Below are positions 37,112 to 47,850 of a stretch of 64,000 nt of DNA, piece after piece (position 1 is the first letter of the stretch; each line of letters starts with the position of its first letter). The position numbers were made by a program, and so were the translations under genes. This DNA comes from Thermococcus onnurineus NA1 (GTDB lineage: Archaea; Methanobacteriota_B; Thermococci; Thermococcales; Thermococcaceae). Below the pieces are notes generated by a model that searched no databases, was not told where the DNA came from, and saw only the letters and a list, made by a program, of their open reading frames with translations. The DNA lies in NCBI RefSeq assembly GCF_000018365.1, contig NC_011529.1, positions 1,054,001 through 1,118,000 of the forward strand. The letters run 5' to 3'.

Positions 37112-37141
37112 TACCTATGCACCTACACAACCATCTACACA
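37112..37141 (+). promoter_or_regulatory. Triple 12-bp-spaced hexamer operator of the che operon
   Basis: The plus strand has TACCTA (37112-37117), TACACA (37124-37129) and TACACA (37136-37141) with starts 12 bases apart and spacers TGCACC and ACCATC. Over 30 bases it differs from the archaellum operator at only a few positions and has the same orientation to its gene. This is the strongest shared non-coding signal in the window and points to a common regulator, plausibly EarA. Confidence 0.65.
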
Positions 37142-37150
37142 TAAAGATTT

Positions 37151-37189
37151 TTTATGCAAACAGTGCATAAATTTTTGCAAAGTTTGCAA
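37151..37189 (+). promoter_or_regulatory. Core promoter and two inverted repeats before cheR
   Basis: GCATAAATTTTT at about 37165-37176 stands 23 bases past the last hexamer and is a good TATA box for cheR. It lies within TTTATGC-(7)-GCATAAA (37151-37157 and 37165-37171) and just before TTGCAAA-G-TTTGCAA (37175-37189), both perfect 7-base inverted repeats. The second one overlaps the expected message start and could be a repressor site. Confidence 0.5.
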
Positions 37190-37236
37190 TAACCAACCTA
37201 ACGCGTGGGATAATCCCCAATGGATGCGTGACCCAA

Positions 37237-38100
37237 ATGATGGATGTAAAAGACCCCGGCTACCTAAAGATTAAGAGGGAATTGTTTCGGCACCTGAAGG
37301 TTAGTAGCGACGCCTACAAGGATACGTACCTTGTAAGGCGCATAAAGGCAAGGATGAGAAAGCTCGGTATAAACAACTACATGAATTACTACCACATGAT
37401 AAGGACAAACAAGCAGGAGCTGGACGAGCTACTACTCACGGTGGCAATAAACGTCACAGAGTTCTTCAGGGACTCAGTGGTCTGGAGAACCTTCGAGAAA
37501 AAGGTTATCCCGGAACTTGTTAGTTACAAGAAGGAGCACCACACAAGCACCATTAAGATATGGAGCGCCGCATGCTCCACAGGACAGGAGCCGTACTCCA
37601 TAGCTATGGCCCTCCACGAAGCCCTAGGTAAAAACCTCAGCGGATTCAGGGTGCAGATACTAGCAACTGACATAGACAGAGAGGCTTTGGCAACGGCCAT
37701 AAGGGGAGAGTATCCCGCAGACGTTGTGGAGAAACAGGTACCGAGGCACATGATACCCAAGTACTTCACCAGGATAAGCGAGGAGCGCTACAGGATCTCG
37801 CCCAAGATAAAGCGCCTAGTCAAGTTCCAGCAGTTCAACCTCTTCAGCCCGACGTATCCAAAGGGCTTCGATGTAATATTCATCCGCAATGTACTGATCT
37901 ACGTAAAGAGGGACGCCCAGGAGGAGATATTCGCCAAGCTCTATGACTCCCTCGAAGACCACGGTTATCTCATCCTTGGCAAGACTGAAACCATACTTAG
38001 CAACGCTGCCAAGCTGTTTAAATTATACGACCTCGTCGCGAGGATATATCGCAAGAACCTGGAGGTGAAAGGCCATGGCACGGGTTTTGGTCGTAGATGA
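37237..38100 (+). CDS. cheR: Chemotaxis protein methyltransferase CheR
   Basis: The product of 287 residues has the N-terminal helical CheR part (YLVRRIKARMRKLGINNYMNYYHMI) and the C-terminal SAM domain 'KIWSAACSTGQEPYSIAMALHEAL', with 'ILATDIDREALATAIRGEYP' and 'VIFIRNVLIYV'. It methylates Glu residues of MCPs. Start ATG 37237 (or 37240) follows GCGTGA. The 3' end overlaps the cheY start by 26 bases. It is the first gene of the plus-strand che operon. Confidence 0.94.
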   Translation: MMDVKDPGYLKIKRELFRHLKVSSDAYKDTYLVRRIKARMRKLGINNYMNYYHMIRTNKQELDELLLTVAINVTEFFRDSVVWRTFEKKVIPELVSYKKEHHTSTIKIWSAACSTGQEPYSIAMALHEALGKNLSGFRVQILATDIDREALATAIRGEYPADVVEKQVPRHMIPKYFTRISEERYRISPKIKRLVKFQQFNLFSPTYPKGFDVIFIRNVLIYVKRDAQEEIFAKLYDSLEDHGYLILGKTETILSNAAKLFKLYDLVARIYRKNLEVKGHGTGFGRR

Positions 38101-38437
38101 CGCAGCGTTTATGCGCATGCTGCTGAAGAAGATACTAACCCAGGGAGGCCACCAGGTCGTTGGAGAAGCTGCAAACGGAAAGGAGGCTGTTCAGAAGTAC
38201 CAAGAACTCAAGCCCGACATTGTAACTATGGACATAGTTATGCCCGAAATGGATGGGATTACCGCTGTGAAGGAGATAAAAAAGGTTGACCCAAACGCCA
38301 AGATAATCATGATCACCGCCGTCGGCCAGGAAGGAAAGGTCATGGAAGCACTAAAGGCAGGCGCCTCGGGCTACATAGTCAAGCCGTTCCAGGCCCCCAA
38401 AGTGTTAGAGGAAATAAATCGCGTGTTGTCAAGCTAA
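38075..38437 (+). CDS. cheY: Chemotaxis response regulator CheY
   Basis: The 120-residue single receiver domain has the acidic pair D8/D9, phospho-acceptor D53 in 'IVTMDIVMPEMDG', T81 in 'IIMITA' and K103 in 'YIVKPFQAP'. Phosphorylated by CheA, it carries the signal to the archaellum, in archaea through CheF. Its start lies inside the end of cheR. Confidence 0.95.
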   Translation: MARVLVVDDAAFMRMLLKKILTQGGHQVVGEAANGKEAVQKYQELKPDIVTMDIVMPEMDGITAVKEIKKVDPNAKIIMITAVGQEGKVMEALKAGASGYIVKPFQAPKVLEEINRVLSS

Positions 38438-38448
38438 GGGTGGGTTAG

Positions 38449-39561
38449 ATGCCGCTGAACTCACCCGGCAGAAAAATTAGAGTGCTAGTTGTCGATGATT
38501 CAGCGTTCATGAGGAAGATACTTGGAGATATAATCAACTCCGATCCCGAGCTTGAAGTCTGCTGCGAGGCAAGAGATGGAATAGAAGCCATTAACATGGT
38601 CAGGCTCCACAAACCGGATGTGATCACACTCGACATAGAAATGCCCCGGATGAATGGCCTCGACGCTCTCCGCGTAATAATGAAACAGAGCCCCACCCCG
38701 GTCATAATGGTGAGTGCCCGGACCAAGGAGGGCGCCGAGGCCACGATAAAGGCCCTTGAATACGGCGCCATTGACTTCATACCCAAGCCGAGCTCCTCTA
38801 TTTCTATAAACATGAGGGAGATGAAGGATGAAATCATCGCAAAGATCAAAGAAGCTGCCAGAGTCCCTAGGAGGTTCCTTGAGATTAGGAGGACGAGGCT
38901 CCTAAGGGCACAGAAAACAAAGGTCAGAAAACCCAGCGTCCCGGCCAGGACAGTGGTGGCTATGGCCTCATCAACCGGTGGTCCGCAGTCCCTCCTCAAG
39001 GTGTTCCCCAAGTTCCCTGACAACCTAAAGGCCGCAGTGCTCTTGGTGCAACACATGCCACCGGGATTCACCAAATCGTTCGCCAAGAGACTTGACAGTA
39101 TCAGCAAGATAGATGTCAAGGAAGCTGAGGACGGTGAGCCCATCGAGGAGGGCAAAGGCTACGTTGCCCCAGGAGACTACCATATGGAAGTGAAGATGAG
39201 AGGAGGAAAGCCTGTCATAACACTCAATAAGAAGCCGAAGATTCACGGGGTAAGGCCTGCTGCAGATCCGATGATGACAACCGCGGCAGATATCTTTGGG
39301 AGAAGAACTGTTGGAGTAGTAATGACTGGAATGGGCCGCGACGGTGCTCAGGGTATAATCGCGATTAAAAAGAAGGGGGGCATCACCATAGCCCAGGACA
39401 GGGAGACGTCGATAATCTTTGGAATGCCAAAGGCGGCCATTGAAACCGGCATGGTCGACTACGTCGTTCCCCTTGATAAAATCGCTGAGACCGTGGTGAC
39501 GGCAGTGAACAAGATTAACAGGGGTGGTACCGATGGAGGACCTCTCTCAGTACTTAGATGA
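38449..39561 (+). CDS. cheB: Chemotaxis response regulator/methylesterase CheB
   Basis: The 370-residue protein has a receiver domain (acceptor D62 in '[12 protein letters not shown]') and a C-terminal methylesterase. The catalytic Ser175 lies in '[15 protein letters not shown]', the His in '[19 protein letters not shown]', and the Asp in '[15 protein letters not shown]'. It removes methyl groups from MCPs during adaptation. The 3' end overlaps cheA by 29 bases. Confidence 0.95.
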   Translation: MPLNSPGRKIRVLVVDDSAFMRKILGDIINSDPELEVCCEARDGIEAINMVRLHKPDVITLDIEMPRMNGLDALRVIMKQSPTPVIMVSARTKEGAEATIKALEYGAIDFIPKPSSSISINMREMKDEIIAKIKEAARVPRRFLEIRRTRLLRAQKTKVRKPSVPARTVVAMASSTGGPQSLLKVFPKFPDNLKAAVLLVQHMPPGFTKSFAKRLDSISKIDVKEAEDGEPIEEGKGYVAPGDYHMEVKMRGGKPVITLNKKPKIHGVRPAADPMMTTAADIFGRRTVGVVMTGMGRDGAQGIIAIKKKGGITIAQDRETSIIFGMPKAAIETGMVDYVVPLDKIAETVVTAVNKINRGGTDGGPLSVLR

Positions 39562-41878
39562 GTTCCTTGCCGATGCGAGGGATAGGATAGACAGCCTCAG
39601 CAACGCCATACTCACGCTAGAGAAGATAGTCAAAGAAGGCGGCAGCGAGGAAGAAAAAAAGGCCATGATAGACCAGATATTCAGAGACGCACATACGCTC
39701 AAGGGTACCGCTGCAACTATGGGATTCATGAAGCTCAGCGAAGTTGCTCACAAGATGGAGAATCTGTTTGATCTTGTCAGAGGCGGGAAGATTGAGCCAA
39801 CCCCAGATCTCATAGACGTCCTTCTTGAGTTTCTTGATGTCATTGAGGGGATGGTGGACAGCATAGAGGAGAACGGGAACGAAGGGGACTTTGACGTCGG
39901 AGAGCTGTTTGAAAAGGCCCAGAAGTTCTTTGAGAGGAGCAGACCAGTAGAAAAAGCTGCCTCTAGTACACAGCCCAAAGAACCCCTGACGGGAGAAAAA
40001 ACACCCGAAGAAGCCGGGGCTGAAGCCGAGAGGACAGCACCCTCTGGGGAAAAGGGGGAGCTTCCAAGGTACAGGATTAAAGTTTACTTCCACAAAGATG
40101 CCCAGCTCAGGGGCGTACGGGCCTTTCTCATACTCTCAGACCTAGAGGAGCTTGGTGAGATAATCGAAACGAAACCGGGTAGAGAGATCATAGAGGATGG
40201 GAAGGCCGACGTTGACGTTCTGGAGTTTGTTGTGGCCACTGAGGAGAGCCCTGAAAGACTTAAGCATGTGGTGACGAGACACCCAGAGGTTGAGAGGGTC
40301 GAGGTGGAGGAGTACCATCCCGCCGCGGGACAAGAAAACAAGACGTACACTGTCACGGTGTACATCCAGAAGGACGCTCCTTTGAAAGGAGTCCGTTCCT
40401 ACCTGATTCTGCAGGATCTTCAAAAACTTGGAACTGTCCAGAGAACCATCCCCGACACTGTGGCGATTCAAAACGGTGATATCATCGATGGGCACTACTT
40501 CAAGGTTTTGATGGTATCCAATGTGTTACCCAATGACATCGTCAAAATTGTGCGCAAGCATCCCGACGTGGAAGACGTCAAGGTTGAGGAAGGGGACAGC
40601 ATCGAGGTAGAAACCAAGGAGGAGACAGAGAAATCGAGGGGTCCCGAACAGCAGGCAGAGAAGAAAGCGGAGAGCAAACCTCAGAAGCTCAAGACCGTGC
40701 AAACTCCAAAGGTTAAGGTGTCGAAGATTATCAAGGTCGATGTCTCCCACCTCGACAGGCTCATGAATCTCGTGGGTGAGCTCGTCATTACCAAGGGCCG
40801 TTTGGAGCAGATAGCCGAGAGACTGGGCGACAGGGAGCTTCTCGAAACGCTCTCAACGCTCTCAAGACTTCTTACCGAGCTCCAAGACGAGATAATGGAA
40901 ATGCGCCTTACACCTGTGGCGGAGGTCTTCAACAAGTTCCCCCGTATGGTTCGTGAGCTGGCAAGGAAGATGGGGAAGGAGGTCGAATTCATCGTTGAGG
41001 GCGCAGACATAGAGGTCGATAGGACGATACTAGACAAGCTAGGTGATGTTCTTGTCCATCTCCTGAGGAACGCCATAGATCATGGGATCGAGTCTCCAGA
41101 CGAGAGGGAGAAACTTGGAAAGCCACGCACAGGGAAGTTGGAACTCATAGCGAAACGCGAGAGAAGCCACGTCGAGATAATAGTCCGTGACGACGGCCGC
41201 GGTATCGACCCCGAGAAGATAAAACGCAAGGCCATTGAGAAAGGCCTCATAACACCGGAGCGGGCCGCGGAGATGAGCGACGAGGAGGCCATAAACCTAA
41301 TCTTCCTGCCGGGGTTCAGCACCAAGGAGCAGGTCACCGACGTCTCCGGAAGGGGCGTCGGAATGGACGTCGTAAAGGACGTCGTAAAGAGCCTGAACGG
41401 TACTATATCCGTCCAAAGCGAGGTCGGAAAGGGCAGCACGTTTATTCTGAAGCTACCGGTCAGCATGGCCATCATCCAAGCGCTTCTCATCGAAGTGCAG
41501 GGCGAGGTCTATGCAGTGCCAATAAACAACATCCTCGAGAGCATCGAGATAAAACGTGAGAACCTCAAAAGCATAGGTGGAAAGGATGTCATAGTACTCC
41601 GCGGCGAGATAATCCCTGTGATAATGCTCCACGAGCTCTTTGGACTGCCCATACCGGAGAAAGACGAGTTCCCAGCCATAGTGGTCGACCTCGGCGCCCA
41701 AAAGGTGGCAATTGGCGTCGACGAACTTCTCCACAAGAAGGACATAGTCATCAAGAGCCTCGGCAAGATGCTCTCCCATATCAGCGGCTTCGCCGGAGCA
41801 ACTATACTCGGCGACGGTAGCGTCGTTCTAATCATCGAGATAAATGGGCTGCTCGGTGGTGGTAGGAGTGGAATATGA
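39533..41878 (+). CDS. cheA: Chemotaxis histidine kinase CheA with two tandem P2 domains
   Basis: The 781-residue kinase has P1 with phospho-His54 ('[14 protein letters not shown]'), two P2-like domains at about 180-262 and 271-365 (both with '(F/I)-x-KDA-x-L-(R/K)-GVR-(A/S)-(F/Y)-LIL-x-DL'), P3 dimerisation at about 400, P4 kinase with N-box '[11 protein letters not shown]' and G boxes 'DDGRGIDP' and 'GRGVGMDVV', and a CheW-like P5 at the end. The ATG at 39533 has GGGGTGGT upstream. The doubling of P2, which docks CheY and CheB, is noted elsewhere. Confidence 0.94.
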   Translation: MEDLSQYLDEFLADARDRIDSLSNAILTLEKIVKEGGSEEEKKAMIDQIFRDAHTLKGTAATMGFMKLSEVAHKMENLFDLVRGGKIEPTPDLIDVLLEFLDVIEGMVDSIEENGNEGDFDVGELFEKAQKFFERSRPVEKAASSTQPKEPLTGEKTPEEAGAEAERTAPSGEKGELPRYRIKVYFHKDAQLRGVRAFLILSDLEELGEIIETKPGREIIEDGKADVDVLEFVVATEESPERLKHVVTRHPEVERVEVEEYHPAAGQENKTYTVTVYIQKDAPLKGVRSYLILQDLQKLGTVQRTIPDTVAIQNGDIIDGHYFKVLMVSNVLPNDIVKIVRKHPDVEDVKVEEGDSIEVETKEETEKSRGPEQQAEKKAESKPQKLKTVQTPKVKVSKIIKVDVSHLDRLMNLVGELVITKGRLEQIAERLGDRELLETLSTLSRLLTELQDEIMEMRLTPVAEVFNKFPRMVRELARKMGKEVEFIVEGADIEVDRTILDKLGDVLVHLLRNAIDHGIESPDEREKLGKPRTGKLELIAKRERSHVEIIVRDDGRGIDPEKIKRKAIEKGLITPERAAEMSDEEAINLIFLPGFSTKEQVTDVSGRGVGMDVVKDVVKSLNGTISVQSEVGKGSTFILKLPVSMAIIQALLIEVQGEVYAVPINNILESIEIKRENLKSIGGKDVIVLRGEIIPVIMLHELFGLPIPEKDEFPAIVVDLGAQKVAIGVDELLHKKDIVIKSLGKMLSHISGFAGATILGDGSVVLIIEINGLLGGGRSGI

Positions 41879-42500
41879 AAACTACGAAGGGTACATCAAA
41901 AACCTCGACGAGTTCGCAAAGAGTGTGCTAGTTGAGACCTTCAACATAGGAGCCTCTCGGGCAGCAGATGCCCTCAGTGAGATGACTGGGTTAACTGTCA
42001 ACATAACTGTTCCGGAGATAGACATCACGCCAATCAAGAGTGTGCCGGAGAAGGTCGGAGAGGACATAAAGATAGCGGTGTACATACAGTTGAGCGGTGG
42101 CTTTAATGGCCATGCGTTCTTTTTCATGGATTTTAAGGACGCCCTTACAATGTTTGACCTCATGATGGGAATGTCCCCCGGAAGCACCACAAAGTTTGAC
42201 GAGATAGTGCAGTCCGCAGTGATGGAGGCGGGCAACATACTGATATCCGCTTTCGCAAATGCACTCAGCGAGTTCCTTGGGACCGAGATAAACCAGACGC
42301 CACCCAACTTGGCTATTGATTTCCCTCCTGCCATACTCGACTTTGCGCTCGCTGACATAGGCCAGCACTGCGACTACACCATGCTTCTAAAGACTCAGAT
42401 GACAGTAGAGGGCGTTGAGTTCAGGGAACACTTCATGATACTCCCACATCCATTCTCTATGAAGAAGATTATAGATACCCTTCTGGAGGGATTTGTATGA
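41868..42500 (+). CDS. cheC: CheY-P phosphatase CheC, first copy
   Basis: The 210-residue protein has the two CheC active-site helices: 'LVETFNIGASRAADALSEM' and 'SAVMEAGNILISAFANALSEF', each with E-x2-N. A FliY/FliM-like fold is expected. It removes phosphate from CheY and partners with CheD. GTG 41868 (MEYENYEG) follows GGTGGTAGGA; the open frame extends eight codons upstream within cheA. It overlaps cheC2 by four bases. Confidence 0.9.
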   Translation: MEYENYEGYIKNLDEFAKSVLVETFNIGASRAADALSEMTGLTVNITVPEIDITPIKSVPEKVGEDIKIAVYIQLSGGFNGHAFFFMDFKDALTMFDLMMGMSPGSTTKFDEIVQSAVMEAGNILISAFANALSEFLGTEINQTPPNLAIDFPPAILDFALADIGQHCDYTMLLKTQMTVEGVEFREHFMILPHPFSMKKIIDTLLEGFV

Positions 42501-43222
42501 GAAAGTACAAGAGCTGGTTTTCCGAATGGTACCGGGACATATTCCGTGAGGCGTCCAACATAGCGATAAGCCACGCGCTGACTGCACTCTCAAACATGAT
42601 CGGCGAGATTGAAATGGAGCCCCCTGAAGTCGAGGTTATCCCTCGGACAAAGTTCCTAGCTACCCTTGCCGCAGAGGGAATAAGCAACAGCTTCGTCGTA
42701 ATGTTTGACATAACCGAGGGACTCAGCGGCCTCACCATCCTGCAATTTCCGAAGAAAAGCGCCCAAGCACTCGTATCGCTGCTCCTTGGCATGGCGCCCA
42801 GTGATGACGGAATAGACGACATGGGGCGCTCGGCGATAATGGAGATAGGAAACATACTCATCTCAGTCTATACCGACATACTGGCCAAGCTTATTGAAGA
42901 ACCCGTTTCCCTCAGTCCGCCAAAGCAGGCCGAGAGCCCGTACGACGTGGAGAGAGAACTTGCCAGACCAGACCTCAGGGACGTTCTGGAGGTTATTATC
43001 TTCAGGACGCGCTTTTATCAGTCCAGCACAGGGGTCGAGAGCCTATTCTATCTTGTACCCACCAAGGATGCATTTGATAAACTGGTTGGACGGCTGGAGG
43101 CTCAAGTCAAAGACATCGAGCCCGTATCACAGTCTGACGAAGGCACTGGGCCCAAGTTGGATAGTTCTGTTCCCCCAGTGAATTCAAGCACACTAAAAGA
43201 AAACGAACCCGGCGAGGGTTGA
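42497..43222 (+). CDS. cheC: CheY-P phosphatase CheC, second copy
   Basis: The 241-residue paralogue keeps both motifs ('IFREASNIAISHALTALSNM' and 'SAIMEIGNILISVYTDILAKL') so it may be active. The C-terminal 40 residues form a polar, Pro/Ser-rich tail (VSQSDEGTGPKLDSSVPPVNSS...) absent from the first copy. ATG 42497 overlaps the stop of cheC1. Two CheC genes are common in euryarchaea; the exact split of labour is unknown. Confidence 0.9.
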   Translation: MRKYKSWFSEWYRDIFREASNIAISHALTALSNMIGEIEMEPPEVEVIPRTKFLATLAAEGISNSFVVMFDITEGLSGLTILQFPKKSAQALVSLLLGMAPSDDGIDDMGRSAIMEIGNILISVYTDILAKLIEEPVSLSPPKQAESPYDVERELARPDLRDVLEVIIFRTRFYQSSTGVESLFYLVPTKDAFDKLVGRLEAQVKDIEPVSQSDEGTGPKLDSSVPPVNSSTLKENEPGEG

Positions 43223-43225
43223 GAC

Positions 43226-43714
43226 TTGCAGGAGATAAAGGTCGGAATCGGCGACTACGCTGTCGGAAAGAAGGCCGGGATAATAAGCACCTATGGGTTA
43301 GGCAGCTGTGTTGGCATAACTCTGTACGACCGTCTCACAAAGGTAGGTGGCCTGCTCCATGCCCTTCTGCCTGAAGCAGCATACTATGGAAATAAAGGCA
43401 ATCCTGCCAAATATGTTGATACAGGCTTGCAGCTCCTCCTAAGGGACTTCCAAAAGCTCGGGGGCAACCCCAGAAGGACCGAGGCAAAGATCTTCGGAGG
43501 GGCGCACATGTTCACCAATGTCACTAGCGACCAGCTCATGATAGGAAAGAGGAACATAGAGGTCGCCAAGAAGGAGCTGAAGAGGCTTGGAATCAGGCTC
43601 GTGGCCGAGGATACAGGGGGAAAGGGCGGGAGAACCATCTACTTTGACCTCTCAACGGGTAAAGTCAGAATGAGGAAGGTATCAAATGGGCAGGTCATTG
43701 AGAAGATCTACTAA
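43226..43714 (+). CDS. cheD: Chemotaxis receptor glutamine deamidase CheD
   Basis: The 162-residue protein starts with TTG 43226. It has 'ISTYGLGSCVGITLYD' with the active-site Cys, 'GGLLHALLPEA' with the His, and 'AKYVDTGLQLLLRDF' with the Thr. It deamidates Gln on MCPs and is also bound by CheC. It ends 37 bases before the MCP gene. Confidence 0.93.
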   Translation: MQEIKVGIGDYAVGKKAGIISTYGLGSCVGITLYDRLTKVGGLLHALLPEAAYYGNKGNPAKYVDTGLQLLLRDFQKLGGNPRRTEAKIFGGAHMFTNVTSDQLMIGKRNIEVAKKELKRLGIRLVAEDTGGKGGRTIYFDLSTGKVRMRKVSNGQVIEKIY

Positions 43715-43745
43715 GCAGATAAACTCAAACTTCCCTCAGGGGTGA

Positions 43746-45995
<2,250 letters not shown>

Positions 45996-46032
45996 AACCT
46001 TTCATTATTTCATTTTGCCTGGGGGTGGAAGC

Positions 46033-46782
46033 ATGGACTGGGTGATGATAGCGATCATAGCCATCGTAGTGCTGATGGGAACCGCCCTGTCGGCGTACAT
46101 GATATCAAATACTATCAACAACCAGATGGGCGAGCTCTACGCAGTGCTTCTGGAAAAGGAGATGAAAGAAGGTAGGAAACCAGCCACAGCGCCGTCAAGA
46201 ACCAAAAAGGAAGAAACAAGCATTGTGGAGCAGAAAAAGACGAACGTTTCGGGTGTCAATGAGGAAGAACTCATTAAAAAGCTCAGGCAGGTTATTGACG
46301 AGAAGGTAGAAAGGGTTCTCGATGAGGCTAAACACAGGAAGGAAAAGCTTCTCATGCTCCTAGACGTGGCTAGGGGCTACACTCTGGGATATATCACGGA
46401 GGATGAATACAACGCCTTCCTCATGAAGGTACTCTCGGAGCTCGATGAGTTCAAGCGCCTCTGGCTGGCCCGCTTCCCAAGCCAGAGAGATAGAGAAAAG
46501 CTCAACCTCATGATAAACTACATCACCAAGACCAAGTTGCCCATAGTCCTTAAGAGCAAGGATGGGAAGGAAACTATTAACCTTCCTCCGGAGGAGGCGT
46601 TGATAAGGATCACAAGCAATATAAACAGCGCGGTGAATATACTCGATGAGCTCATAAGCAGCAGAGGAGAAAACCCCGCCGTCACCCCACTTGAGGTAAA
46701 ACTCTCCCAAGAGTGTGGGCAGCTCCGTGCAAAGGTCGAAAAGCTGGAGAAACAGCTCGAGGAGTACAGCGCCTTAACTTGA
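46033..46782 (+). CDS. Membrane-anchored coiled-coil protein, motility-locus family, member 2
   Basis: The 249-residue protein has one membrane helix at the N-terminus (MIAIIAIVVLMGTALSAYMI), a polar linker, then a helical domain with 'LLDVARGYTLGYITEDEYNAFLMK', 'FPSQRDREKLNLMINYI', 'LPIVLKSKDGKETINLPPEEALIRI' and 'NILDELI'. This lines up without gaps over 41 residues with the end of the protein at 34246-35325. A short coiled coil closes the chain. ATG 46033 has GGGGGTGGAAGC upstream. Located between the MCP and cheF, it is part of the che operon. No named family is known to me. Confidence 0.72.
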   Translation: MDWVMIAIIAIVVLMGTALSAYMISNTINNQMGELYAVLLEKEMKEGRKPATAPSRTKKEETSIVEQKKTNVSGVNEEELIKKLRQVIDEKVERVLDEAKHRKEKLLMLLDVARGYTLGYITEDEYNAFLMKVLSELDEFKRLWLARFPSQRDREKLNLMINYITKTKLPIVLKSKDGKETINLPPEEALIRITSNINSAVNILDELISSRGENPAVTPLEVKLSQECGQLRAKVEKLEKQLEEYSALT

Positions 46783-46802
46783 GGACATAGAGGGGATGAA
46801 CC

Positions 46803-47828
46803 ATGGCAGTGGCAGAGGCGAGGGTAAAAACCGCCATAATTTCCTCATGGAAAGGCTCAGCAGGGGTGGACTGGAGAGACGCAATAGGCATTATCCAGAA
46901 CGACAGGCTTATCCTGAGGTATCTCCGCATGGGAGAGATTGTTGGGGAAGACAATTTCCCATTCTCATCGCTCTCAGACCTGAGTGTAAACGTCCCCGAC
47001 AATTACAAGCTCAATCCCGAGAAGGAGCATTTTGGGATGAAGTTCTACATTCCCGGGAGGGGAGAGTTAACGTTAATACTCACAATAGGTGACAACCTCC
47101 TGATATACGACGAGAACAAGTTTAGGGAGTTCATTCACACAATATTCGAGATACTCATTAACGGCAAGGCAGTAAAGCTGCTGCTGGCCAGAGTCAAGGG
47201 CGGAGCGATAAACATGGAGCCCCAGTGGCAGGACGGATCGCTCAGGATAGTCTCCATAAAATCCGCCAAAAGGGGGAAGACCGAGAGGAACGTGGTAGTT
47301 CTTGATCCGGACAGGAAGCCGATACCAATATTCTCCGACGTCGAGGATATGGACGTGGAAGAGATCGACATGAACGGCAAAAAGGTTGAGGCCTGGAAGA
47401 TAAAGCACTTCTATGTGAATGAGACCATTATCTCCTATCTATACATACCAGAGAAAAAGACCAGACTGTACGTGCTCCGCTACCTGCTCAAGTATATACC
47501 CGGCTACTTCGAGTTCATCATGAGGGTGTCGAAGGAATTCCCGATGCTTCAGACGGAATTCAGAGAGGTCATGGAGAAGGAACTTAAGGAACTCGAGAGC
47601 CTCGACGAAATGGAGAAGCAGATCCTCATGGCACTCTACTCAGGTCTCAACCCGTTAGAGGTGCATCAGTTCCTCGGCCTCGATGAGAGGGAAATAGAGG
47701 AGATATACGACAGGATGATAGACAAGGGGCTCCTAAAAATAGTCATGATAAGGAAAGTCGTTGATCTCACAAGGGATGGCAGAAAGATAGTCAATAAGCT
47801 GATGGAATATGGCCTCATGGCAATGTAA
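46803..47828 (+). CDS. cheF: Archaeal chemotaxis adaptor CheF
   Basis: The 341-residue protein matches the archaea-specific CheF family (DUF439): N-terminal beta-rich part (AVAEARVKTAIISSWKGSAGVDWRDAIGIIQNDRLILRY) and C-terminal winged-helix part (LDEMEKQILMALYSGLNPLEVHQFLGLDEREIEEIYDRMIDKGLLKIV). In Halobacterium CheF binds CheY, CheD and the archaellum proteins ArlC/D/E and so joins the sensory system to the motor. It is the last gene of the operon. Confidence 0.9.
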   Translation: MAVAEARVKTAIISSWKGSAGVDWRDAIGIIQNDRLILRYLRMGEIVGEDNFPFSSLSDLSVNVPDNYKLNPEKEHFGMKFYIPGRGELTLILTIGDNLLIYDENKFREFIHTIFEILINGKAVKLLLARVKGGAINMEPQWQDGSLRIVSIKSAKRGKTERNVVVLDPDRKPIPIFSDVEDMDVEEIDMNGKKVEAWKIKHFYVNETIISYLYIPEKKTRLYVLRYLLKYIPGYFEFIMRVSKEFPMLQTEFREVMEKELKELESLDEMEKQILMALYSGLNPLEVHQFLGLDEREIEEIYDRMIDKGLLKIVMIRKVVDLTRDGRKIVNKLMEYGLMAM

Positions 47829-47850
47829 AAATTCAAGAAATAATAAAGGC

